Assembly (NCBI RefSeq): GCF_016745235.1 | Contig: NZ_JAELVM010000002.1 | Coordinates: 1 to 64,000, forward strand | Direction: 5' to 3' | Source of the DNA: Chryseobacterium endalhagicum | GTDB taxonomy: Bacteria; Bacteroidota; Bacteroidia; Flavobacteriales; Weeksellaceae | DNA length: 64,000 bases | Shown: positions 49,189 to 58,298 of the stretch, piece after piece | Layout: each line of letters starts with the position of its first letter | Numbering within the stretch: the stretch's first letter is position 1 | The notes under the pieces: generated by a model | Told to the model about the DNA's origin: nothing | Databases searched by the model: none | What the model saw: the letters and a program-made list of their open reading frames with translations, nothing else | Program-made: the position numbers and the translations under genes

Positions 49189-51816
49189 TTATTTTGAAAC
49201 GATGATTTTCTGGCTGTAATCAATGGCGTTACCCGTGATTTTTACCATGTATGCTCCATTCAGCAATCTGTTAACATTAACGGTAGTCTGTTTGTTAAGA
49301 TTAATTCTTTCCGTAGCCACAAGTTTACCTGTAAAATCATAAATGGATACGGTCGTAATTCCAGACAGATCCATTCCTGAAGGGGTTTTGATCGTAAATT
49401 CATTTTTCACCGGATTTGGATAGATTGAGATTCCTTTGGAATTTGACTCAGTTTCATTCACCGCCAGAGTTCCGCATTCTGCAGGGATGCTAAAGTTTTC
49501 CACCTGATCATCCAAATCCTGTCCGCTTCCAAAAATAAGTCCGCTAAGACCGCCCGGAGCTGCATTCACACCCAGTCCCCTTTTGGCAAAAACTTTCCAG
49601 ATCATGCATTTATCCTGTCCGCCGGTTTTTGCCTGATCTGCTGCTAAAATAGCATCTCTTCCCTGCTTGAAGTTTGGATTACACGGTTGTAATTTAAGCG
49701 CATCTACCACCAGCTGCAGTACTCTTGCACTTCCACTGTTTGGATCGGCCATTACATCACTGTTATACCCGTATTTCTCAACGTACTTCCAATGAAGATC
49801 CCAAAGCATGGTAGCCCATACAAATCCGATGCTGTGAACATCAGGTTTTGATACGGGTATTCCTATAAAAGTACCAGGAACCTTCATCCCGTTCGTTCTT
49901 CCGTAGGTATAATTATTGACGGCAAAATCAGGTGAATATTTAGCTGGTCTTATTCCACTTCCATCAATCTGCTGTTCTTTCGCAAAAGTTCCTACTCCTC
50001 TGGCTACTGACGCATTGTCTCCAGGTCTGTTGGTTAGCATTAAGGCAAAAAAGTCCGACCAGCCTTCTCCCATTTGTTCATTCGAGGTCGTAGCAGACAG
50101 GCAGGCATTTCCTGTTCCCGTCATCCGGTTGGAAATACCATGCCCGTATTCATGAATTACAATACCATTATCCAGACTTCCGTCTTTATAAATATAATTG
50201 AGTTTGTCATATTTCAATGTTGAATTAATAACTGCCCCACCTGCAATTTCATTGGCTAAAAAAGCTCCTTCAGGATTTTCAATTAAAACAGATGGAATCG
50301 TTATGGAAGCATCAGTGCCACCCATTCCGCCAAAACCTACCGATGCCGGGACGTTATATATGACAGCTCCTACAGCTCCTTTCAGCTGGGCATTTTTTAC
50401 TTTTACTGCAAATCCGCACGTTCCTCTTTGTATCACTGCTATTTTTCCCGTCAGATTTTCACTAATTGCAGTACAGCCGTCAGCAGGCGTAGTAAGAGCC
50501 AGATTGGCGGTTACAGGCGGAATAGTCTCAAGCTTTGGACCAAATTCCGCGGTTCTGCTTTTAAAAGTTCTTGATGTATAAGTGGAAGGAGAGTTGTAGA
50601 ATAGATTCTGCATATTGTCCGGCTCCCACAGATACATCTGCATTCTTGGTGGAGTACCGTCAGCAGTGGGACTGAAATTGGCATTATTGTATCCGCCTCC
50701 ATCCCATGCTTCGGCCAGAACAGCATCACCCTGAGAACTGCCTTTGCCAAAATTATTGGTCTGAAAATTTTTAGCTGTTTCTGTAAATCCAAACTTGTAA
50801 AATACATCATGCACTTTATTATTAACGTAGAACAGATTCGTGACTGATGCAGATTTGTAATTCTGTGCAGGCAGGCTGACATCCATCGGAAAGTTAAAAT
50901 TTCTTGCCGTACCGCCATCCGGAGAAAACTGCGGTGTATTTGTATTATTTTCATCCGTATAGGCATACACATTGTTTCCTCTGGTATTGGTATACGTGTT
51001 CGTCCCGTCAGAATGCCATCCTTCAGGAGAGGCAGTAATCTCCCACGGATTATTGAGCAATGCACGGCTTCCAAAGGTAGGAGCTTCTACAGGGAAAGGC
51101 AGTACATTATAGGATGCATTGTCCGGCACCAGAACAAAATTATTGCTTCCTTTACCACTTCCGTAATTCAGATGTACAGGTCCCTGGACCGGATGAAACA
51201 TTTCCGTATGATGCTCATAAGCATCTTCATGAAAATTACAGGAAAGAGTCCGTTTTTCTGTGTATAAAATGGTCCCGTCATCTGTGCTTATAATCACATC
51301 CCACATAGCGCCTGTTCCTTTTTCTTTTACATCAAACCGGTACCCAAGAATCAGCTCACCATCTTTTGCAAAGTAAACCGATTGGGTTTTTAAAGGTTCT
51401 TCCCTGCCTTCAATATTCGGGGCGGTAGAATATCCGTTGATTTTTTCGGCTGCTTCTGCAACTAATCCCTCTTTTCCGGCATTCTGCTTGCCTTTTACAC
51501 GGGAAGGATATGTTTTGATAAAAGTATCTGCAAAGCTTAAGACTTTATCCTCTCTTATCAGAACATTAGCCGAACTTCCAAAGACCGGGATCCCATTAAC
51601 AGTCTGCTGTATTCCTACAACATCACCTTTTAAACTTGTTGAATGGTCTACATTGACAATGGTAAATACTTTCAGTTCAGGATTTATTCTCTGGAATGTC
51701 TTTTCGGAATTAACGTATTCTTTGATAACCTGTTCATGGTTCTGAGCATTGGACCAGCCAAAACCGAATAAAGAACAAAGCAGTAAAAATCTGATACTTA
51801 GTTGATTTTTCTTCAT
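49189..51816 (-). CDS. T9SS-secreted M36 (fungalysin-like) metallopeptidase, copy 1
   Basis: About 875 residues (start at the ATG at 51816, MKKNQLS; the frame continues five residues further). Order: signal peptide (ending SNAQ), FTP-type propeptide with STDDGTILY (about 30-200), the M36 catalytic domain with VIHEYGHGI (HExxH) and the third ligand GEGWSDF, an inserted PA domain (about 440-530, TGKIAVIQRGTCGF), and a C-terminal T9SS type A sorting domain (about 790-875) starting ISIYPNPVK. It is secreted and degrades extracellular protein. The paralogue on the same strand is at 52150. A terminator follows. Confidence 0.93.
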   Translation of the reverse strand: MKKNQLSIRFLLLCSLFGFGWSNAQNHEQVIKEYVNSEKTFQRINPELKVFTIVNVDHSTSLKGDVVGIQQTVNGIPVFGSSANVLIREDKVLSFADTFIKTYPSRVKGKQNAGKEGLVAEAAEKINGYSTAPNIEGREEPLKTQSVYFAKDGELILGYRFDVKEKGTGAMWDVIISTDDGTILYTEKRTLSCNFHEDAYEHHTEMFHPVQGPVHLNYGSGKGSNNFVLVPDNASYNVLPFPVEAPTFGSRALLNNPWEITASPEGWHSDGTNTYTNTRGNNVYAYTDENNTNTPQFSPDGGTARNFNFPMDVSLPAQNYKSASVTNLFYVNNKVHDVFYKFGFTETAKNFQTNNFGKGSSQGDAVLAEAWDGGGYNNANFSPTADGTPPRMQMYLWEPDNMQNLFYNSPSTYTSRTFKSRTAEFGPKLETIPPVTANLALTTPADGCTAISENLTGKIAVIQRGTCGFAVKVKNAQLKGAVGAVIYNVPASVGFGGMGGTDASITIPSVLIENPEGAFLANEIAGGAVINSTLKYDKLNYIYKDGSLDNGIVIHEYGHGISNRMTGTGNACLSATTSNEQMGEGWSDFFALMLTNRPGDNASVARGVGTFAKEQQIDGSGIRPAKYSPDFAVNNYTYGRTNGMKVPGTFIGIPVSKPDVHSIGFVWATMLWDLHWKYVEKYGYNSDVMADPNSGSARVLQLVVDALKLQPCNPNFKQGRDAILAADQAKTGGQDKCMIWKVFAKRGLGVNAAPGGLSGLIFGSGQDLDDQVENFSIPAECGTLAVNETESNSKGISIYPNPVKNEFTIKTPSGMDLSGITTVSIYDFTGKLVATERINLNKQTTVNVNRLLNGAYMVKITGNAIDYSQKIIVSK

Positions 51817-51831
51817 ATTGTTTTTTTGCAA

Positions 51832-52094
51832 AATGTAAATTCATTTCACCATAAAACATAATCAAAACACAATTAAATTGAATTATTCTCAAACAAAAAT
51901 GCAAACAACAAAGAATAATTAAAATAATTTATTAAAATACTTCAAATGTATTTTTTTATAAACCTTTATGTGATTCAGCTGTATTGGAAAAACCAACTGA
52001 AATTGTTAAAATTAAACAAGCGTTTATTAAAGCGATATGAGATTCTCCGGAGAATGGATCAAATCTGGAAAATAATTAAGCTGTTACCCACCAC
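51832..52094. other. Intergenic region between the M36 genes
   Basis: AT-rich DNA of about 263 bp up to the next terminator. I see no promoter of the usual form; one 60-residue open frame (51946-52128, plus) has no start context or coding character. It likely holds the upstream region of the first M36 gene. Confidence 0.5.
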
Positions 52095-52125
52095 AAAAAA
52101 GCCCCGAAACCTGAGCTCCGGGACT
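52095..52125 (-). terminator. Terminator of the second M36 peptidase gene
   Basis: AAGTCCCGGAGC / GTTTCGGGGCTT hairpin on the minus strand, then six T residues, placed 25 nt after the stop at 52150. Its sequence is close to the terminator of copy 1, so it was duplicated with the gene. Confidence 0.88.
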
Positions 52126-52149
52126 TAATGGTATGAAATTATTCTACTT

Positions 52150-54819
52150 TTATTTTGAAACGATGATTTTCTGGCTGTAATCAATGGCGTTACCCGTAAT
52201 TTTTACCATGTATGCTCCATTCAGCAGTGTATTAACATTAACGGTAGTCTGTTTGTTAAGATTAATTCTTTCTGTAGCAACAAGTTTTCCTGTAAAATCA
52301 TAAATGGATACGGTCGTAATTCCGGACAGATCCATTCCTGAAGGGGTTTTGATCGTAAATTCAGTTTTCACCGGATTTGGATAGATCGAGATTCCTTTGG
52401 AGCTGGAAGCAGTTTCATTCACCGCCAGAGTTCCACATTCTGCCGGGATGGTGAAGTCTTCCACCTGATCACTTAAAGCCGGCGCCGGCTGATTGAATCC
52501 TTGATACATTCCTGTAAGCGCGCCAGGAGCAGCGTTTACTCCCAATCCTCTTTTAGCAAATGCTTTCCAGATCATACATTTATCTGCTCCGTTTGTTTTT
52601 GCCATTTCAGCAGCCAGGATAGCATCTCTTCCCTGTATGAAATTCGGGTTACAAGGCTGTAGTTTAAGGGCGTCTACCACCAGCTGAAGTACTCTTGCGC
52701 TTCCGCTGTTCGGATCTGCCAGTACATTGCTGTTGTAACCGTATTTCTCAACATATTTCCAGTTAAGATCCCAAAGCATCGTTGCCCACACGAACCCGAT
52801 ACTGTGTACATCTGCTCTTGTAATAGGAAGAATTCCCAAAAGGATATCATTAACCTTCATTCCGTTGGTTCTTCCGTAGGTATAATTATTAACGGTAAAG
52901 TCAGGTGAATATTTGGCGGGTCTTATTCCTCCTCCAGTAATAGGCTGACTGGATGTGAAAGTACCAATTCCTCTGGCCACGGAAGCGTTATCTCCCGGTT
53001 TGTTGGTAAGCATTAAAGCAAAGAAATCAGACCATCCTTCTCCCATCTGCTCGTTGGAAGTTCCGTAATTCAGGCAGTTGCTTCCCGTACCCGTCATACG
53101 GTTGGTGATACCATGACCGTATTCATGGGCTACAACTCCATTATCTAAACTTCCGTCTTTGTATACGTAATTTAATTTATCATATTTTAAAGTGGCATTA
53201 ATGACCGCCCCATTTGTAATTTCATTCACTAAAAACTCTCCTTCTGTTTTTCCGATCATAATCGTCGGGATCGTAATGGTAGCATCAGAACCTCCCAATG
53301 GTATCGCTACATCACTGTTCGGATGATACTGTACTACTCCAATTGCACCGGCATTCTGAAGATTTTTAGTTTTAACGGCAAAACCACAATTGGCAGGTCC
53401 TGCTGCATTAAGTACCGCTATTTTACCCGTTAAGCTACCCGCTGCTACGGCCGTACAGCCATCTGCAGGCACAGAAAGTGACAGATTTCCGGTTACCGGC
53501 GGATTTCCTTCCAGTCTCGGGCCAAACTGTGCTGTTTTGCTGAAAGGCGTTCTTGCTGTATACGCTGATGGTGAATTGTAGAAAAGATTCTGCATTTCTG
53601 CAGGCTCAAACAAATACATCTGCATTCTTGGTACAGATCCTTCAGCCGGAGACTGGAAATTCGCGTTGTTGTAAGCTCCGCCGTCTCTGGCTTCTGCTAA
53701 AACGGCATCATTCCCTGTTCCCCCTGCAGCAAAATTACTGGTCTGAAAGTTTCTGGCGGTTTCTGTAAATCCTAATTTATAAAATACATCATGCATTTTA
53801 TTATTCACATAGAATAAATTGGTTACAGCAGCAGAGGTATAGTTTTGCGGAGGCAGCGTCACATCCATCGGGAAATCAAAAGCTCTTGCCGCGCCTCCAT
53901 CCGGAGAGAACTGAACGGTATTGTTCCCGATTTCATCTGTATAGGCAAATACGTTGTTTCCTCTTGTATTGGTATAACGGGTGGTCCCGTCAAAATGCCA
54001 TCCTTCCGGGGAAGCTGTGACATCCCAAGGATTATTCAGCAGTGCTCTGTTTCCGAAAGAAGGTGCTTCTACCGGGAAAGGCAATACATTATAGGATGCA
54101 TTATCGGGAGCCAGAACAAAATTCTGGTTAAGCTTATTGGCGTTGATATCTAAATATTCCGGAAGACCGGCAGGCTGGGCATTCTGCTCTCCGGCAGGAA
54201 GTCCCGTTGGAAGATGTTCGTAGGCATCCTCATGGAAATTACAGGAAAGGGTAAGGTTCTCACGGTATAGAACTGAGCCGTCATCTGTACTGATCACCAC
54301 AGTCCAAAGGTTTCCGGTTCCTTTCTCTTCGATATTGAACTGGTATCCCAGAATAAGTTCTCCTCCATTAACGAAATAAACAAGCTGGGTCTTAATCGGA
54401 ACTTCTTTTCCTTCGCTGTTCTTTGAAGTGGTAAGTCCGTTGAATTTATTTGCTGTTTCAGCAACCAGTGCATCTTTTGCTGCACTCTGTTTTCCTTTTA
54501 TGCTGGATGGGTAAGTCTTGATAAAAGTATCTGCAAAACTCAGGACCTTATCTTCTCTTACCAGAACATTGGCTGAACTTCCAAATACCGGAATTCCATT
54601 AATCGTCTGCTGTATTCCTACGATATCTCCTTTCAAACTTTTAGAAGGGTCAACGTTTATGATGGTAAATGCTTTCAGCTCAGGATTTATTCTCTGAAAT
54701 GTTTTTTCAGAATTAACGTAATCTTTGATCACCTGCTCATGTTTCTGAGCGGACCATACGCCAAAACTTAAAAATGAACCAAGCAATAAAAGCTTTACAC
54801 TGAGTCGAATTCTTTTCAT
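52150..54819 (-). CDS. T9SS-secreted M36 (fungalysin-like) metallopeptidase, copy 2
   Basis: 889 residues, collinear with the paralogue at 49189: signal peptide (ending VWSAQ), FTP propeptide, M36 catalytic domain with VAHEYGHGI and GEGWSDFFA, PA insertion (TGKIAVLNAAGPANCGF), and T9SS type A sorting domain. Differences are spread through the body (for example a longer ELPEYLDINAN-type loop near residue 225), but the last 85 residues are almost identical to copy 1, including at DNA level. Both are secreted proteases lying between the two arms of the pigment locus; a role in pigment is not indicated. Confidence 0.93.
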   Translation of the reverse strand: MKRIRLSVKLLLLGSFLSFGVWSAQKHEQVIKDYVNSEKTFQRINPELKAFTIINVDPSKSLKGDIVGIQQTINGIPVFGSSANVLVREDKVLSFADTFIKTYPSSIKGKQSAAKDALVAETANKFNGLTTSKNSEGKEVPIKTQLVYFVNGGELILGYQFNIEEKGTGNLWTVVISTDDGSVLYRENLTLSCNFHEDAYEHLPTGLPAGEQNAQPAGLPEYLDINANKLNQNFVLAPDNASYNVLPFPVEAPSFGNRALLNNPWDVTASPEGWHFDGTTRYTNTRGNNVFAYTDEIGNNTVQFSPDGGAARAFDFPMDVTLPPQNYTSAAVTNLFYVNNKMHDVFYKLGFTETARNFQTSNFAAGGTGNDAVLAEARDGGAYNNANFQSPAEGSVPRMQMYLFEPAEMQNLFYNSPSAYTARTPFSKTAQFGPRLEGNPPVTGNLSLSVPADGCTAVAAGSLTGKIAVLNAAGPANCGFAVKTKNLQNAGAIGVVQYHPNSDVAIPLGGSDATITIPTIMIGKTEGEFLVNEITNGAVINATLKYDKLNYVYKDGSLDNGVVAHEYGHGITNRMTGTGSNCLNYGTSNEQMGEGWSDFFALMLTNKPGDNASVARGIGTFTSSQPITGGGIRPAKYSPDFTVNNYTYGRTNGMKVNDILLGILPITRADVHSIGFVWATMLWDLNWKYVEKYGYNSNVLADPNSGSARVLQLVVDALKLQPCNPNFIQGRDAILAAEMAKTNGADKCMIWKAFAKRGLGVNAAPGALTGMYQGFNQPAPALSDQVEDFTIPAECGTLAVNETASSSKGISIYPNPVKTEFTIKTPSGMDLSGITTVSIYDFTGKLVATERINLNKQTTVNVNTLLNGAYMVKITGNAIDYSQKIIVSK

Positions 54820-54993
54820 ATTTTTACTTTTTAGTGGAATTTAGGTTTAATTAATTCTATAGTTAGTAGTAAAAACAATATAATGTTACACTTTTAACAC
54901 AAAAATTACAGAAATATTTCACTTATACTCCATAAAAAGTCTGCTTACCTTATAAATTTATAAAATAAGTCCAATTTTTTGAAATAAAAAATT

Positions 54994-56247
54994 CTACTTT
55001 AAAACAAACTGTATCAGGTCGTTCAGGAACTCCTGGTCCACATTTCCTTTGATTTCGTAATCTTTTGGAGCCGGCACTCCTGAACCTTTGATGAACAGAT
55101 GATTTAATGAAGGATACAGGTGAAAAACTGCATTTTTATTATTTTTCAGCTGGTTTTTCCAAAGGCCGAAATCTTTTCCGGTCACCTGATAATCTCTTCC
55201 GCCCTGGGCAAAAAACATAGGTGCTTTTATGTTTTTAACCTCATCAAGGGGTTTATAGTGCAGAAGATAGTTCCAATAAGGCGCAGAAAGTCCCATCGGA
55301 AGTTCGGAGGTAGGTGTAGTAAGACTGAATCTGTCAGAATTCAACAGTGACACCTGTTTTTTTGTGGTATCCAGAAACTGTTCGGGAGCTTTTGAAGGAT
55401 CTACTTTACGGATGTATTCCAGCTGTTCTACAATCAGATCCTGCAGCGGCCTTGCATTTCCAGCCATGAAAATATATTTGGAAGCGTTTGCTTTTTTTGC
55501 GATTTCAGGCATTAAATAGGCTCCCAGGCTGTGCCCGAGAATGATGATCTGGTACCCTTTAAAACTTTCATTATTTTTGAAATAGGCGGCGGCATTTACG
55601 GCATCACTGATGGTTTCCTGCTCTACCGTAGACTGTTCCGTGAACGTTTCCGGGTAAGAGTAGGTCCTTTTATCGTAACGGTAAGAAGTAATCCCGTTTT
55701 TGAAAAGTGCCTCTGCAATATCTTTGAAAGGCTTATTCTCACCAAGAGTCTCATCTCTGTCCTGCGGCCCTGAACCGTGGACAAAAATCACCAGCTTTTT
55801 TTTATTGTCCTGCTCCGGAATCAGCAGGGTTCCATTCAGCTCGATATCATCACTTTTGATTTTTAAAAAGGTTTTGTCATCTGCTCTATCAAAGGTTTTA
55901 TGAGGGACAAATACAAATCCTATGATCTTATTACCGTCATTGAACGTGATCAGCATATCCAGTTTGGATTTATCAAATTCAGAATAATAGTAATAGGAAT
56001 CTTTCTCGCTATTGACTTCCAGAATATTTTTAAATGATCCCAGATTTTCCTTGATCTGTTCTGTCACCGCAGTAAGATCCGCAGCTTTAAGTTCTCCCGC
56101 AATGGAAGGATCGAAGTAGGAATGGGCTTTTACCGCATTTTTTTCTATAAATAAGGTCTTAATAAAATCATTTCCGATCTCTTTTCTGCTCTGAGAAAAT
56201 GCAAATAATGAAAATGAAATAAGGAATAGGGTTACTAGTTTTTTCAT
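54994..56247 (-). CDS. Secreted alpha/beta hydrolase with DUF3887-like N-terminal domain
   Basis: A 417-residue secreted protein (start at the ATG at 56247; two residues upstream in the frame rely on TTG). Signal peptide ends FAFSQ. Residues 25-120 look like a DUF3887 domain. Residues 140-417 are an alpha/beta hydrolase: oxyanion HGSGPQDRD, nucleophile Ser in GHSLGA, the Asp in QGGRDYQVTG and His in LNHLF. An esterase or peptidase in the periplasm, substrate unknown. It shares its operon with a DUF1648 protein; the two are six bases apart. Confidence 0.9.
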   Translation of the reverse strand: MKKLVTLFLISFSLFAFSQSRKEIGNDFIKTLFIEKNAVKAHSYFDPSIAGELKAADLTAVTEQIKENLGSFKNILEVNSEKDSYYYYSEFDKSKLDMLITFNDGNKIIGFVFVPHKTFDRADDKTFLKIKSDDIELNGTLLIPEQDNKKKLVIFVHGSGPQDRDETLGENKPFKDIAEALFKNGITSYRYDKRTYSYPETFTEQSTVEQETISDAVNAAAYFKNNESFKGYQIIILGHSLGAYLMPEIAKKANASKYIFMAGNARPLQDLIVEQLEYIRKVDPSKAPEQFLDTTKKQVSLLNSDRFSLTTPTSELPMGLSAPYWNYLLHYKPLDEVKNIKAPMFFAQGGRDYQVTGKDFGLWKNQLKNNKNAVFHLYPSLNHLFIKGSGVPAPKDYEIKGNVDQEFLNDLIQFVLK

Positions 56248-56253
56248 ATACAA

Positions 56254-56619
56254 TTATTTAAAAACAACATCCGAAAAAGATAACGGACTCATAATAAGGG
56301 TGACAAATATGGCGAGAATGATCAGCACCATCTGGTATTGGCTATGGGTTTTTGCCTGATCTTCTTCTTTCGCTTCAAAAGTAAATTTAATGGCATCCGG
56401 CTTTTTGATGATCCTCCAGATAAAGCCCAAAAGAATTAAGTTTAATGCAATGGGTGCAAAGAGGAACAGTTTGCTTCCAAACCCGTCGTTTTTCCCTCCA
56501 TAGCCATGAATAGGGATAATATCCGGAATGGAACTGTACCTTGTCATCAGATAAGCGGTATAGCAGAAAATAATGGCAAAAGGAATACAAAACAGCAGTT
56601 TTATATGTTTCGGGATCAT
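56254..56619 (-). CDS. DUF1648-family membrane protein
   Basis: A 121-residue protein with three transmembrane helices (about 8-28, 50-70, 95-112) and the DUF1648 pattern SSIPDIIPIHGYGGKNDGFGSK between the first two. Function unknown. Its start overlaps the stop of the C45 acyltransferase gene by four bases (ATGA) and it precedes the alpha/beta hydrolase gene, so it belongs to one minus-strand transcript with the pigment arm. Confidence 0.85.
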   Translation of the reverse strand: MIPKHIKLLFCIPFAIIFCYTAYLMTRYSSIPDIIPIHGYGGKNDGFGSKLFLFAPIALNLILLGFIWRIIKKPDAIKFTFEAKEEDQAKTHSQYQMVLIILAIFVTLIMSPLSFSDVVFK

Positions 56620-58298
56620 TTTAATTTTTTTAAAGTTTTTTTGAGATATTTCTCTACATTCTTCCGGTCCGGAACCGTGGTTATTTCTTTTGTCAGGGCT
56701 TTTTCAAAAGCAATTTTAGCATTTGTATATTCTTTCTTACTGTAATAATATTTTCCGGACTGATAATACACCAGCCAGAAATCAGGGTTCATGGATTGAT
56801 AGTAAGGGATAAAATCATCTGTTAAAAAGATCTGATCATTATCTGTGGCAGCATTCACTTCTGTGCTCAGCATTTTATACATTTCGTAATTCTGATAGTC
56901 GTCGGAATCCGCAAAAGGATCTCTGGCGATATTCAGCCCGGTTTTCGCTTTCAGGCTTTCTTCCGCTTTTCTGCCGGAAAAAATCTCGTTCAGATCATAG
57001 CATACAAATTCTCCCAGCTGGTAAGGATTTGACGAAACCCATACCAATCTCTTCTCAGGGGAGAAAATGACAGCATGATGAGCCAGCAGCTGGTTGATGG
57101 CTTTTTCGTTTCCGTAGCCAATTTTCTCATCTTTCAAACCGGATTTTTCGCGTAAGATGGCAGCCATTTTCTCAGGATTCAGCTTTCTGTTTTCCTGAAG
57201 AAGCTCCTGAAGCTTTTCGTAGCGGTATTCGGAGTGGCTTTCTATTATATGCTTCTGGTTTCTTTTATCATCTTTATAAGCTTCGGACTGAAAATGATTG
57301 GTACAGAAAACCCGGCTGGTATTTTCAACCCTGTACACGCCGAAATTATCCGGTGAAACTTCAATGATAACGGCATTTTTGTCATGAGCACTTCCTACGA
57401 GAATAGATTCTGACACAAATACCTTTCTTTTTTTCGCAATGGCAATCGCCTCATCAATATTTTTCGCGTATTGCAGAATCTCCCTTGTCACAAGAGAAAT
57501 CGGGGTTTTGGCCGTCAGCGGAATTTTAGATTTTCCGGCATTGATGGTCACGGTGATGCCTTCTTTATTCATCCCTGAAACTACGCCTATCATTCCCGGC
57601 CAGCTTACGGACATATAAGGAATTCCCGTATCGGGTTCTACAAATTCCACGAGTTTATTTTTAGCAAAATCATCCCCGACGTAAAAGTCAAAATTTCTTC
57701 CGATCAGTAATTCTCCGTCTTCCGTATTTTCGTTCCATACGGCCAGTGAAGTGCATCCCACCATCGCCAGATCCTGCATGGCATGGCCAATATCGTGAGC
57801 ACCGTGCAGATAAAGGTTCCGAAGATATTTAGGCGCAATAAAATTGTATTGATCCGATGAATATTGTGACAGTCCGTACAATTCTGCCTGATAATCCTCT
57901 CTTACATTCAGGTACATTTTTCTGTTGTACCATTTTAAGAATCCGCGGAGAAGCTTTTGTTTGAATTTTGAAGGAACAAAACCCTCCACTTTGGAAAAGA
58001 AGATCTCTTCCTGCTGCTGCATCAGGTTTTGAGTTAATGCTCCGTTATTATATCCGAGCTGCAAAGGATTTCCCTTGATGTAAAGTTCCCAGAGCTGCTG
58101 TTTGTTTTTGGTTAAATAATTCCGGTTAAAACTGAACGTAGAATCATTGATCTTGCTGACCTTTGGGGTTTCCAGCGTATACCTGCTGATGTCAGGAATA
58201 TGGCGTACAGATTTTGAAATACCGCAGGAAATAAGGGAAAGAATCAGGAAAAACTGAATTCCCCTGAATACTGCAGCCAGCCTGTTATTTCTTTTCAT
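56616..58298 (-). CDS. C45-family autoproteolytic acyltransferase/hydrolase, lipoprotein
   Basis: A 560-residue protein of the Ntn-hydrolase class related to acyl-CoA:6-aminopenicillanate acyltransferase. A lipoprotein signal ends LISC (Cys25). The autoproteolytic nucleophile is Cys182 in MVGCTSLAVW, where self-cleavage would free the Cys; the following NFDFY and WPGMIGVVSGMN are typical. The C-terminal 60 residues look like a TPR-type helix pair. As outer-membrane or periplasmic acyltransferase it is a candidate for joining aryl polyene to dialkylresorcinol. It overlaps the CrtI-like gene by 14 bp. Activity is inferred. Confidence 0.88.
   Translation of the reverse strand: MKRNNRLAAVFRGIQFFLILSLISCGISKSVRHIPDISRYTLETPKVSKINDSTFSFNRNYLTKNKQQLWELYIKGNPLQLGYNNGALTQNLMQQQEEIFFSKVEGFVPSKFKQKLLRGFLKWYNRKMYLNVREDYQAELYGLSQYSSDQYNFIAPKYLRNLYLHGAHDIGHAMQDLAMVGCTSLAVWNENTEDGELLIGRNFDFYVGDDFAKNKLVEFVEPDTGIPYMSVSWPGMIGVVSGMNKEGITVTINAGKSKIPLTAKTPISLVTREILQYAKNIDEAIAIAKKRKVFVSESILVGSAHDKNAVIIEVSPDNFGVYRVENTSRVFCTNHFQSEAYKDDKRNQKHIIESHSEYRYEKLQELLQENRKLNPEKMAAILREKSGLKDEKIGYGNEKAINQLLAHHAVIFSPEKRLVWVSSNPYQLGEFVCYDLNEIFSGRKAEESLKAKTGLNIARDPFADSDDYQNYEMYKMLSTEVNAATDNDQIFLTDDFIPYYQSMNPDFWLVYYQSGKYYYSKKEYTNAKIAFEKALTKEITTVPDRKNVEKYLKKTLKKLK

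Noticed and set aside
51946-52128. 60-residue open frame on the plus strand between the M36 genes
   Set aside because: It runs into the terminator hairpin of the second M36 gene, has no family signal and a composition typical of AT-rich spacer.
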